From NCBI GenBank assembly GCA_020027305.1, contig JAHRAM010000023.1, forward strand, positions 1 through 12,823: 12,823 nucleotides of DNA. The letters run 5' to 3'. The DNA comes from Acidimicrobiia bacterium (GTDB taxonomy: Bacteria; Actinomycetota; Acidimicrobiia; Acidimicrobiales; Hopanoidiivorantaceae). The position numbers and the translations under genes are program-made. The notes beneath the pieces were generated by a model. That model had not been told where the DNA came from. It saw only the letters and a program-made list of their open reading frames with translations, and made no database searches. Below, piece by piece: positions 7,760 to 12,823 of the stretch (position 1 is its first letter; each line of letters begins with the position of its first letter).

Positions 7760-7970
7760 ATCCTTCACCTATGTCGTACCAAGCACGGTTTGTCTTTTGC
7801 CCAATATTTGGAGAAAAAATATTAGAAAATTCGCTGCTATTTTGCAAAGCCGCAACTATGTATTTTTCTGCTTCAGCAGAATCCGCTCTTGTATCTGTTC
7901 CGATTACTGGCAATGTTATATTTTCAGCTGATAAATAGCTTGCAATTTGTTGGAGCTCTTGAGGTATCAC
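7758..7970 (-). pseudogene. Truncated ORF after the gamma methyltransferase, probable restriction-enzyme remnant
   Basis: A 70-codon ORF starting at GTG 7970, 13 bases after the methyltransferase stop and on the same strand. It has a soluble, mixed helical composition (MIPQELQQIASYLSAENI at the start, NRAWYDIGEG at the end) and stops abruptly within the possible mutM terminator. I do not recognise its family. Its position just behind a type II methyltransferase is where a cognate restriction endonuclease gene usually sits, and 70 residues is far too short for one, so I infer that the 3' part was deleted at the junction with mutM. Continuing past the stop in the other frames, I found no extension. 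It could instead be a genuine small protein such as an accessory factor. Confidence 0.45.
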
Positions 7971-7983
7971 AATTTTCTAATGC

Positions 7984-9102
7984 TCATATTGAAAACTCAA
8001 TAGGTATATTCTCAAGACTTTTCTGTGTAAATAAAAACCTTCCACCACAAACAAAACCAAACTTTTCCCAATCAACACTATTTAGCCTTTTAGCTGCTTT
8101 GTCTAAATCCATTTTAGAATTTGGAAATAAAGCCATCACTGACCCATCGTATGCTTTTACTCGACTCACAAAGAATGGATTACTTTTTCGCGTTTTGCAG
8201 TTAACATATATTCGCGCCCCTTTCCTATCGTGATAATTTCTTCCCCACTCCCACCAATTCGTTTCATCAAACTTCCTTATTTTTCTTTTCAGCAAAGCAT
8301 CTTTATATTTATATAAATATCTATCTTTTTTGTTGTAAATCATCCTTTTTAATTTTCCACCTGTTGCCGTTGAAGAACAAACAAACAAAATTTCGCCTTT
8401 GTCATGAGTAAATATATTGTCTGCGCCGCTAACTGCCCCAACCTTAACGCTAAAAAAATCTTTGAGCGTGCTTGACGCTGTGTCGCCAAACCATATTTGT
8501 CCATTGTGATACCTAAAAACTCCATTTGTCCTCATGCGACGATTGGTTCTGCCTTTTTGCCATCGCCATATTGCACAATTAGGAGAATATTTTTTAAATA
8601 TCGGACTATCTCCCATATCGTAAAAATGAGTAAACGACCCTTCCTCATAAAGCCTTGCATTTAATTCTCTTGCTGAAGTGGCTTTTATAAAATCACGAGG
8701 GGTAATAAATATTAATTCCCCGTTATTATTTAAGTGCTCTATGCACTTATTTATAAAGAAAATATATAAATTCGTTCGTCTGTCAAACTCATTGGCGGGT
8801 AAAAGATCTTTTGTTGTGGATTGTATATCTTGATGTCTAACATATGGTGGGTTACCAATAATCGTGTCAAACTTATTGCTGATGGAGTATTCAAAAAAGT
8901 CAATCGGAAGCGCCCGCTTGTCGTTCAATAAATTTCTATCAATTTCAATCGCAACTGCATCTCTTTCCAGCTCAGATAAAAATGCGCCATCGCCTGCTGA
9001 GGGTTCTAACGCCTTCCCATTATTTGCACGCAATTTGAGCATGAAATCTACTATTTTGGCTGGCGTAAAAACCTGTCCTAGTGTTGAAACATTATGACTC
9101 AT
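7984..9102 (-). CDS. Type II N6-adenine DNA methyltransferase (gamma class)
   Basis: Transfers a methyl group from S-adenosylmethionine to adenine in a specific DNA site. The motif order is the gamma one: motif X TLGQVFTPAKIVDFML (7-22), SAM-binding motif I EPSAGDGAF (33-41), acidic AIEID (51-55), then catalytic motif IV GNPPYVRHQ with NPPY at 84-87, and a motif VI-like GELIFITPRDFI near 127. The C-terminal half (about 215-372) is a target-recognition region with KFDETNWWEWGRNY, GSVMALF and a SLENI-type ending; this part recalls the M.HincII-like group, from memory only. At 372 residues it is close to the 400-residue size of small stand-alone methyltransferases. The ATG at 9102 has no strong ribosome-binding site. 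No intact partner nuclease is present; a truncated ORF follows it. A promoter with a 12-bp palindrome lies upstream. Confidence 0.9.
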   Translation of the reverse strand: MSHNVSTLGQVFTPAKIVDFMLKLRANNGKALEPSAGDGAFLSELERDAVAIEIDRNLLNDKRALPIDFFEYSISNKFDTIIGNPPYVRHQDIQSTTKDLLPANEFDRRTNLYIFFINKCIEHLNNNGELIFITPRDFIKATSARELNARLYEEGSFTHFYDMGDSPIFKKYSPNCAIWRWQKGRTNRRMRTNGVFRYHNGQIWFGDTASSTLKDFFSVKVGAVSGADNIFTHDKGEILFVCSSTATGGKLKRMIYNKKDRYLYKYKDALLKRKIRKFDETNWWEWGRNYHDRKGARIYVNCKTRKSNPFFVSRVKAYDGSVMALFPNSKMDLDKAAKRLNSVDWEKFGFVCGGRFLFTQKSLENIPIEFSI

Positions 9103-9149
9103 TGCACTAGCTTTCTATAAATAGTTTCTTTGCCCCATATCCTCTTATA

Positions 9150-9161
9150 GCTAAATTTAGC
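9150..9161. promoter_or_regulatory. 12-bp perfect palindrome downstream of the methyltransferase promoter
   Basis: GCTAAATTTAGC is a perfect palindrome between a proposed promoter and the ATG at 9102. On the minus strand it starts about where transcription would begin, a normal place for a repressor operator. CTATAA (9115-9120) and TTATAG (9145-9150) form a second inverted pair beside it. Confidence 0.35.
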
Positions 9162-9169
9162 AAATTGAA

Positions 9170-9199
9170 TATATACCATAGTGAACCCCATTTTCTCAA
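9170..9199 (-). promoter_or_regulatory. Candidate sigma-70 type promoter for the gamma methyltransferase
   Basis: On the minus strand TTGAGA (9199-9194) is followed after 18 bases by TATATA (9175-9170). This is a fair -35/-10 pair and would start transcription near 9163, about 60 bases before the ATG. It lies in the 133-base gap between this gene and the 119-residue gene. Confidence 0.4.
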
Positions 9200-9235
9200 T
9201 ACATCAAATATCTTTTACAAAATTGCCTTTTTACC

Positions 9236-9595
9236 TTAAACAGCAGAAGTGGCGGCGTGCCAGAGTAATGCTTGGAGTTCATGAATTTCTAGTTCAGGGA
9301 TTTTGTTGATGTGACAAATCCCATCAATCATATCGGCGATTACATCGGATGTGAGGCGGTCGTCGATAGCTACTGCTATTTGATATTTAAACTTATTTTC
9401 TGAACTTTGAATTTCTGAACTTTGAATTCGCTTTAAAGTTCTATTAACACCAGAAATTGCTGGCGGTGTAGAAAATTGTGGGCTTTCCAAACCCAGTACT
9501 CGACAGGCTCTGGTTAGCTTGGCAGAAACATCATAAAAGTCAGCTGGCTGCCCATGAGATGTATTTGTTTGTATGTCTATATCTGTAATTGTCAT
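9236..9595 (-). CDS. Protein of unknown function, 119 residues
   Basis: A soluble protein with no signal peptide or membrane helix. It has a helical segment around DFYDVSAKLTRACRVLGL (20-37), a linker FSTPPAISGVNRTLKRI, an in-frame IQSSE duplication, then a beta/helix part FKYQIAVAIDDRLTSDVIADMIDGICHINKI and a C-terminal helix rich in Leu, Trp and His. The block 'GLESP.F..PP...GVNRTLKR' followed by 'D.IADMIDGI...N' gives the impression of a small conserved actinobacterial protein, but I cannot name it. It starts six bases after the stop of the membrane-protein gene on the same strand, so the two are almost certainly co-transcribed and possibly translationally coupled. Nothing links it mechanistically to the methyltransferases on either side. 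Confidence 0.65.
   Translation of the reverse strand: MTITDIDIQTNTSHGQPADFYDVSAKLTRACRVLGLESPQFSTPPAISGVNRTLKRIQSSEIQSSENKFKYQIAVAIDDRLTSDVIADMIDGICHINKIPELEIHELQALLWHAATSAV
9399..9428 (-). repeat. Perfect 15-bp tandem duplication in the 119-residue gene
   Basis: TCTGAACTTTGAATT occurs twice without mismatch at 9399-9413 and 9414-9428 (plus-strand reading), giving IQSSE-IQSSE in the protein. It lies in the linker between the two halves of the protein and keeps the frame. Confidence 0.85.
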
Positions 9596-9601
9596 AATTC
9601 T

Positions 9602-9814
9602 TTACTCGGGCAAAATCCTTGATACAAGTTGCCAAATAACGAAAGATACAATCCCCGCTATAAATTGTGTTGTTGCAAAGTATCCTGCAACTAATAACCC
9701 TATTATGCTTGTTCGCATTCCCAAAGGCAACAAAGCAAGTAGAACTGCAACAACCAGAGTAGCAACTGTAACAATTCTTTTAGTTTTAGTATTAAAGTAT
9801 TTTTTAATTGTCAT
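9602..9814 (-). CDS. Small membrane protein with two predicted helices, function unknown
   Basis: 70 residues. A basic N-terminus (MTIKKYFNTKTKR) is followed by a hydrophobic helix at about 14-32 ending in LPLGMRTS, then a second helix at about 36-60 (IIGLLVAGYFATTQFIAGIVSFVIWQLV), and a short tail. The positive-inside rule puts both ends in the cytoplasm. It is the first gene of a two-gene unit with the 119-residue protein, six bases downstream. Its ATG lies inside an inverted repeat (9809-9829) that could be an operator. No Shine-Dalgarno sequence precedes it. Two-helix proteins of this size occur as holin-like, toxin-like or complex-associated factors, but no motif supports any of these. 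Confidence 0.6.
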   Translation of the reverse strand: MTIKKYFNTKTKRIVTVATLVVAVLLALLPLGMRTSIIGLLVAGYFATTQFIAGIVSFVIWQLVSRILPE

Positions 9815-9829
9815 ACTTTTATTATGACA
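9809..9829. promoter_or_regulatory. Inverted repeat TGTCATA-N7-TATGACA at the membrane-gene start
   Basis: Two perfect 7-base arms separated by seven bases, overlapping the ATG of the minus-strand membrane gene. A close relative with four-base spacing lies at 9898-9915. A bound repressor here would block the start region of the two-gene unit. Confidence 0.4.
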
Positions 9830-9897
9830 TGGAGGTGAGACAATTTTTTACGATTCGCCAGCTAACTCGTCATTGAGCCAAGCTTAATCAACAAAAA

Positions 9898-9915
9898 TGT
9901 CGTAGCCCTATGACA
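9898..9915. promoter_or_regulatory. Inverted repeat TGTCGTA-N4-TATGACA in the methyltransferase promoter
   Basis: The arms differ from perfect symmetry at one position and share TATGACA with 9809-9829. It ends next to the proposed -10 box of the plus-strand methyltransferase gene, so it would overlap the RNA polymerase site. Confidence 0.4.
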
Positions 9916-9921
9916 TACTAT
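9916..9921 (+). promoter_or_regulatory. Possible -10 box for the TSPPY methyltransferase
   Basis: TACTAT in an A+T-rich stretch 31 bases before the ATG at 9953. No clear -35 at the right distance; an ATACT-N7-AGTAT inverted pair overlaps it. There is no Shine-Dalgarno sequence before the ATG. Confidence 0.3.
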
Positions 9922-9952
9922 ATATGAGTATCAAAATATTTAAACCTTCCAA

Positions 9953-10750
9953 ATGGAAAATCATAAAAAACGAGGAATATACACTGCTGACTGTGTGAAA
10001 TTCATGTCTGGAATGCGTGGAGGAAGTGTGGATTTAACAATTACATCTCCACCATATGACAACTTGCGCGACTACAACGGCTATAAATTTGACTTTGAGG
10101 CAACTGCCAAGCAATTGTTTCGCATAACAAAACGCGGTGGGGTCGTAGTGTGGATTATTGGCGACCGAATTAACGGTGGAAAAAGTTTAACCAGCTTCAC
10201 ACAAGGGCTGTTCTTTAAAGAAATTGGATTCAACATGCATGATGTGATGATTTACCAAAAAAAGAATACCCCCTTCATGCGAAGCAATGCGTATACAAAC
10301 TGCTATGAGTTTATGTTTGTGCTAACCAAAGGCACTCCAAAAACATTTAACCCAATAAAAGAGCAAACGGTGCGACAAGGATATGAAATGTTAGTTCACA
10401 ATAAAAAATCAGATGGTATAAATAAAAAGAACCTTAAGGAATTAAAGAAAGAAAAAACAAAAACAAATATTTGGGCTTATGCAGTTGGGTTTGGAGGCAC
10501 AACTACCGATAAGATTGCATTCAACCATCCAGCAGTATTTCCTGAAAAGCTGGCAGAAGACCACATTCTATCTTGGACTAATCACGACGATTTAGTGTTT
10601 GACCCAATGTGTGGATCTGGAACTACCTGCAAAATGGCAATGCTAAATGATAGACAATGGCTTGGCATAGACGTATCAAAAGAATACGTCCAGATAGCAA
10701 AACAACGAATAAAAGAAACTAAAGAGTCTGGAGGCTTACATGCCGCCTAA
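9953..10750 (+). CDS. Site-specific DNA methyltransferase, TSPPY (beta-order, N4-cytosine or N6-adenine) type
   Basis: SAM-dependent DNA amino-methyltransferase of 265 residues. The catalytic motif IV comes first (DLTITSPPYDNLRDY, TSPPY at 31-35), and the SAM-binding motif I comes near the C-terminus (FDPMCGSGTT, residues 216-225), preceded by HPAVFPEKLAEDHILSW and followed by GIDVSKEYVQIAKQRI. This order is the beta arrangement; SPPY favours N4-cytosine, but N6-adenine enzymes with SPPY exist. The middle (GGVVVWIIGDRINGG, then a Lys-rich loop near 155-170) includes the small target-recognition part. The length fits the family's small members, also frequent in phages. It overlaps the next gene by 11 bases with a strong ribosome-binding site inside its 3' end, so the two form a methyltransferase-endonuclease operon. 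The nuclease is frameshifted; the methyltransferase is intact. Confidence 0.9.
   Translation: MENHKKRGIYTADCVKFMSGMRGGSVDLTITSPPYDNLRDYNGYKFDFEATAKQLFRITKRGGVVVWIIGDRINGGKSLTSFTQGLFFKEIGFNMHDVMIYQKKNTPFMRSNAYTNCYEFMFVLTKGTPKTFNPIKEQTVRQGYEMLVHNKKSDGINKKNLKELKKEKTKTNIWAYAVGFGGTTTDKIAFNHPAVFPEKLAEDHILSWTNHDDLVFDPMCGSGTTCKMAMLNDRQWLGIDVSKEYVQIAKQRIKETKESGGLHAA
10730..10734 (+). promoter_or_regulatory. Strong Shine-Dalgarno that fixes the start of the endonuclease gene
   Basis: GGAGG lies five bases before the ATG at 10740, inside the methyltransferase 3' end. Few genes in this window have so good a site. It points to 10740, not the TTG at 10814, as the original start of the downstream gene. Confidence 0.7.
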
Positions 10751-11083
10751 TCTTACTGCTGGAGACTTAGCACTTTGTATTTGCGATAAGGGATATTCTG
10801 TAGAAAGTGTCGGTTGGGAATTGACAAACGACTTATATCTACTTTAGAAATTAAAAAGCACAAAGAAAAGCACGCACCTAAAAATGGTAGTGTTTGGAAA
10901 TGTCCAATTTGTCAAAAGCGAGGCATTGTAAATGTAACGGTCAAAGTTGTATTAGACCACGATAAAGCAGAAGGAAAAATTAGAGATTTCATTTGTGACA
11001 GTTGTAATACAGGATTAGGCAGATTTAAGAATGGTGAAAACTACCTAAAAAATGCAATTGACTACATCGCCTCCCACAAATAG
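10740..11083 (+). pseudogene. Endonuclease VII-like HNH nuclease, frameshifted
   Basis: Two overlapping frames make one gene. From the ATG at 10740 the frame reads MPPNLTAGDLALCICDKG... through SVGWELTNDLYLL and stops at 10845-10847. The -1 frame then continues from about LEIKKHKEKH to 11083. The second part has the recombination endonuclease VII (beta-beta-alpha metal) fold signature: CPICQK, then LDHDKAEGKIRDFICDSCNTGLGRFK, i.e. two zinc-binding Cys pairs, the catalytic DHD and the Asn in CNTG. The first in-frame start of the nuclease part is a TTG at 10814 with no ribosome-binding site. It most likely is the restriction partner of the upstream methyltransferase, broken by a one-base deletion (or two-base insertion) near 10835-10847. 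No slippery heptamer is obvious there, so programmed frameshifting is less likely than mutation or assembly error. If expressed from the TTG it would still carry the whole nuclease motif. Confidence 0.7.
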
Positions 11084-11098
11084 TGAAACGGCAATCAA

Positions 11099-11788
11099 TC
11101 AAATATAAGATTCACTATTTGAACCATCACTAAGCCACGCCTTGACGAATTCCTCTTTTCGCTCAAGCCATTCTTCAAAGGTAATGGCAAATATATAGTG
11201 GTCTTCCCAGTTCCCATTGATTTCAAGGTAACGTTCTGACAAACCCTCTTTTCGCAACCCAAGTTTTTCAACCACCCTAAGACTAGGGGCATTTCGTGGC
11301 ACGATGGCAATCTGAACCCGATGTAGTTGCAAACCTTCAAAGGCAAAATTGCAAGCTGCAACAACAGCTTCTGGCATATAGCTATTGCCAGCATGCCTTT
11401 CATCCATCCAGTACCCCAATGCACAACTTTGTGAGACCCCTCGATATATAGCAGTTATATTTACTTCACCAATGAAATCTCCGTGTTGAACATTGCTAGG
11501 TGAAAAATCCTGCTCCTCCAACGATTCTTTTAGAAAAATGCCAAACTGATATGCCCTGCCATTACTGCTCTCGCGCCGCCACATCTCACAACGATTTCTA
11601 AATGACTTCTGGTCGACGTCAGGGTCAAGACTCTGATTCATTCTGGTTGGCTCCCACGGAACAAGCCATCGCCGATTGGTGGTTCTCACCTCACTCCATT
11701 TTTCAAAATCATCATATTGGAGTGGGGAAAGCACCAATCGCTTGCTCTTAAGCAGCCGACCCGAATCCAACTTTCTTCTTAAAACCAT
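11099..11788 (-). CDS. GNAT acetyltransferase, RimJ/RimL type
   Basis: Probable N-alpha-acetyltransferase acting on a protein N-terminus with acetyl-CoA; RimJ acts on ribosomal protein S5, RimL on L7/L12, but the substrate here is unknown. The 229 residues show the RimJ/RimL layout: the RLVLSPLQYDDFEKW start (17-31), W45 in LVPWEP, GEVNITAI (107-114), the acetyl-CoA loop ALGYWMDERHAGNSYMPEAV (123-142, with GNS where GxG/A is usual), HRVQI (156-160), NAPSLRVVEKLGL (166-178) and GNWEDHYIFA near 193-202. The start ATG has AAAGGAG ten bases upstream. It lies 71 bases downstream of sufC on the same strand and ends 15 bases from the convergent endonuclease gene. No functional link to Fe-S assembly is evident. 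Confidence 0.88.
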   Translation of the reverse strand: MVLRRKLDSGRLLKSKRLVLSPLQYDDFEKWSEVRTTNRRWLVPWEPTRMNQSLDPDVDQKSFRNRCEMWRRESSNGRAYQFGIFLKESLEEQDFSPSNVQHGDFIGEVNITAIYRGVSQSCALGYWMDERHAGNSYMPEAVVAACNFAFEGLQLHRVQIAIVPRNAPSLRVVEKLGLRKEGLSERYLEINGNWEDHYIFAITFEEWLERKEEFVKAWLSDGSNSESYI

Positions 11789-11798
11789 GCTCCCCTAT

Positions 11799-11805
11799 CT
11801 CCTTT
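11799..11805 (-). promoter_or_regulatory. Ribosome-binding site of the acetyltransferase gene
   Basis: AAAGGAG on the minus strand, ten bases before the ATG at 11788. It supports that start over any later one. Confidence 0.6.
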
Positions 11806-11806
11806 A

Positions 11807-11858
11807 CTTTCTTGAAAGCAGTTTAGTTATAAAAAAATCTAGTTGAAAAGCAAGAAAG
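11807..11858. repeat. Inverted repeat between sufC and the acetyltransferase gene
   Basis: CTTTCTTG (11807-11814) and CAAGAAAG (11851-11858) are exact complements separated by 36 bases that include a run of seven A (T on the transcribed minus strand). It starts just after the sufC stop. The long loop makes it a doubtful terminator. Confidence 0.3.
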
Positions 11859-11859
11859 A

Positions 11860-12618
11860 TTAAAGGCGAATATCTACTGAAACGTCAGCAGCCACTTCAA
11901 AGCGTCCATAGCCAGTTGCCTCTAGCTCAAGGGCAAGTTCGGGGCCGCCAGTCTCAACAATCTTTCCATCCACCAACACATGAACAAACTTGGCAGGAAG
12001 CTGATTGAGCAATCTGGGATAGTGTGTAATAGCCAAAACACTCATGTTTTCTTCTTTAACCGCCTTATAGATTCGGTTGCCTATATCTTCAATAGCATCA
12101 AGGTCAAGCCCAGAATCTAGTTCGTCAAGAATGGCAATAGCGGGCTTTAGCACTGCTAACTGGAGTGCCTCACTTCGCTTAGACTCGCCACCTGAAAAAT
12201 CCACGTTTACCCCTTGACGATCTAACAAATGTTTTTCCATCCCTAGCACCAACATTTCTTTTTCAACAAGGCTATGAAGTTCAGAAGAATCTGCTGCTTC
12301 CTTCAAAGCTGCTGAAAGCAATTCCATTATTGTAACGCCTGGAACTTCCACTGGATACTGCCTTGTGGAAATCAACCCAGCCCTAGCTCGCTCAGAAGGA
12401 GAAAGTTCAGCAAGAGAAACGCCATCTAGCTCCATTTTCCCGCTGGTTATCTCATAGCCAGGCCTCCCAGCCAAAATATATGCCAACGTAGACTTGCCAG
12501 AGCCATTTGGCCCCATCACAGCATGAACTTCCCCTGAATTCACTTCAAGAGAAATCCCTTTTAAGACTGGCTTGCCCGAAACAGCAACTGACAAATCGGT
12601 GATTTCAAGTTTTGGCAT
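11860..12618 (-). CDS. sufC: Fe-S cluster assembly ATPase SufC
   Basis: Cytoplasmic ABC-type ATPase that works with SufB and SufD to build Fe-S clusters. The 252 residues have Walker A GPNGSGKST (36-44), a Q-loop with Q87 in RQYPVEVPGV, the SufC-type signature FSGGESKR (141-148), Walker B IAILDELDSGLDLDA (161-175) and the H-loop ITHYPRLL with H199. YPVEVPGV and DELDSGLD are specific to SufC among ABC ATPases. Residue 86 is Arg where a hydrophobic residue (Phe or Met) is usual; this is the only unusual position. The gene follows a Rieske-type ferredoxin gene by 35 bases on the same strand, as in actinobacterial SUF operons (sufB-sufD-ferredoxin-sufC). The expected sufS/sufU do not follow; an acetyltransferase does instead. 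No clear ribosome-binding site precedes the ATG. Confidence 0.96.
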   Translation of the reverse strand: MPKLEITDLSVAVSGKPVLKGISLEVNSGEVHAVMGPNGSGKSTLAYILAGRPGYEITSGKMELDGVSLAELSPSERARAGLISTRQYPVEVPGVTIMELLSAALKEAADSSELHSLVEKEMLVLGMEKHLLDRQGVNVDFSGGESKRSEALQLAVLKPAIAILDELDSGLDLDAIEDIGNRIYKAVKEENMSVLAITHYPRLLNQLPAKFVHVLVDGKIVETGGPELALELEATGYGRFEVAADVSVDIRL

Positions 12619-12653
12619 ATTATTTTGACATATTAATTGTTAATTAATTTAAT

Positions 12654-12823
12654 TTAGCCCTCTACCTCAACAAAAATATCATCGCCAACAAGTTCAACCT
12701 CATAATATTTGACTGGCACAGTCGCTGGCAATGTCAAAGCCTCACCAGTTTTTAGGTCAAACAGGCTTCCGTGCTTTGGGCATTCAATAGCACATTCTGC
12801 CTCATCAACTTCACCCTCAGCAA
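12654..12823 (-). CDS. Rieske-type [2Fe-2S] ferredoxin, C-terminal part (gene runs off the window)
   Basis: The last 55 codons of a small Rieske protein, read from the minus strand. The visible part contains ECPKHGSLFDLKTGEAL: the second Rieske cluster motif C-P-K-H-G with the typical LFDLKTG follow-up, then a short beta-rich tail ending in DDIFVEVEG. The first motif (C-x-H) lies beyond the right edge. This matches the non-heme dioxygenase ferredoxin-like subunit found next to sufC in actinobacterial SUF operons, where it may donate electrons to cluster assembly. The stop is at 12654-12656, 35 bases before the sufC start, so the two are very likely co-transcribed. Confidence 0.88.
   Translation of the reverse strand, partial: AEGEVDEAECAIECPKHGSLFDLKTGEALTLPATVPVKYYEVELVGDDIFVEVEG

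Noticed and set aside
7889..8233. A 114-codon plus-strand open frame opposite the gamma methyltransferase
   Set aside because: The minus strand carries clear methyltransferase motifs in this stretch; the plus frame is a shadow.
9832..9876. Perfect GGAGGTGA followed by a 15-codon frame MEVRQFFTIRQLTRH
   Set aside because: The frame starts with ATG overlapping the GGAGG itself and ends after 15 codons. The peptide faintly recalls the start of a helix-turn-helix regulator, but nothing continues it in any frame, so a remnant cannot be supported.
10835..10850. Programmed -1 ribosomal frameshift in the endonuclease gene
   Set aside because: No X-XXY-YYZ slippery heptamer and no clear downstream stem-loop, so mutation or sequence error is more likely.
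11095..11424. A second minus-strand frame of 109 codons inside the acetyltransferase gene
   Set aside because: The other frame shows the full RimJ/RimL motif set; this one shows none.

Overview
The window looks like a chromosomal segment of an uncultivated, moderately low-GC bacterium, most likely an actinobacterium (possibly Acidimicrobiia). This is an inference from gene style. The GyrB/ParE protein follows the actinobacterial topoisomerase IV pattern, the isoleucyl-tRNA synthetase is the long eukaryote-like (type 2) form, the RecB-family nuclease is the small actinobacterial kind, and a SufC gene is preceded by a Rieske ferredoxin as in actinobacterial SUF operons. There are no rRNA or tRNA genes, CRISPR arrays, transposases or integrases that I can see.

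Layout. (1) 1-3099, plus strand: a topoisomerase IV B subunit (parE), whose frame is open to the left edge, then a Cas4/AddB-like RecB-family nuclease with an iron-sulfur cysteine set. (2) 3096-6776, minus strand: a small one-helix membrane protein and ileS, meeting the nuclease tail to tail. (3) 6827-7729, plus: mutM/fpg, divergent from ileS across about 50 bases. (4) 7730-11083: an accessory, visibly more A+T-rich block with two DNA methyltransferases. The first (7984-9102, minus, N6-adenine gamma type) is followed by a truncated 70-codon ORF that I read as the remnant of its restriction enzyme. The second (9953-10750, plus, TSPPY type) overlaps, with a strong ribosome-binding site, a frameshifted endonuclease VII/HNH gene. 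Between them lies a two-gene minus-strand unit: a two-helix membrane protein and a 119-residue protein of unknown function. (5) 11099-12823, minus: a RimJ/RimL-like acetyltransferase, sufC and the 3' part of a Rieske-type ferredoxin gene.

How it fits together. The outer parts are housekeeping: chromosome decatenation, DNA repair, tRNA charging and Fe-S cluster assembly. The middle is a decayed restriction-modification island. In both systems the methyltransferase is intact while the nuclease is truncated or frameshifted, as expected when restriction is lost and methylation is kept. Matching inverted repeats (TGTCATA/TATGACA type) flank the divergent promoter region of the second system and are candidate operators.

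A recurring oddity is short in-frame repeat insertions inside otherwise conserved genes: two in ileS, one in mutM and one in the 119-residue gene, with a charged insert in parE. MutM also starts with Met-Glu-Leu-Pro, so it lacks the N-terminal proline that is the nucleophile of this family.
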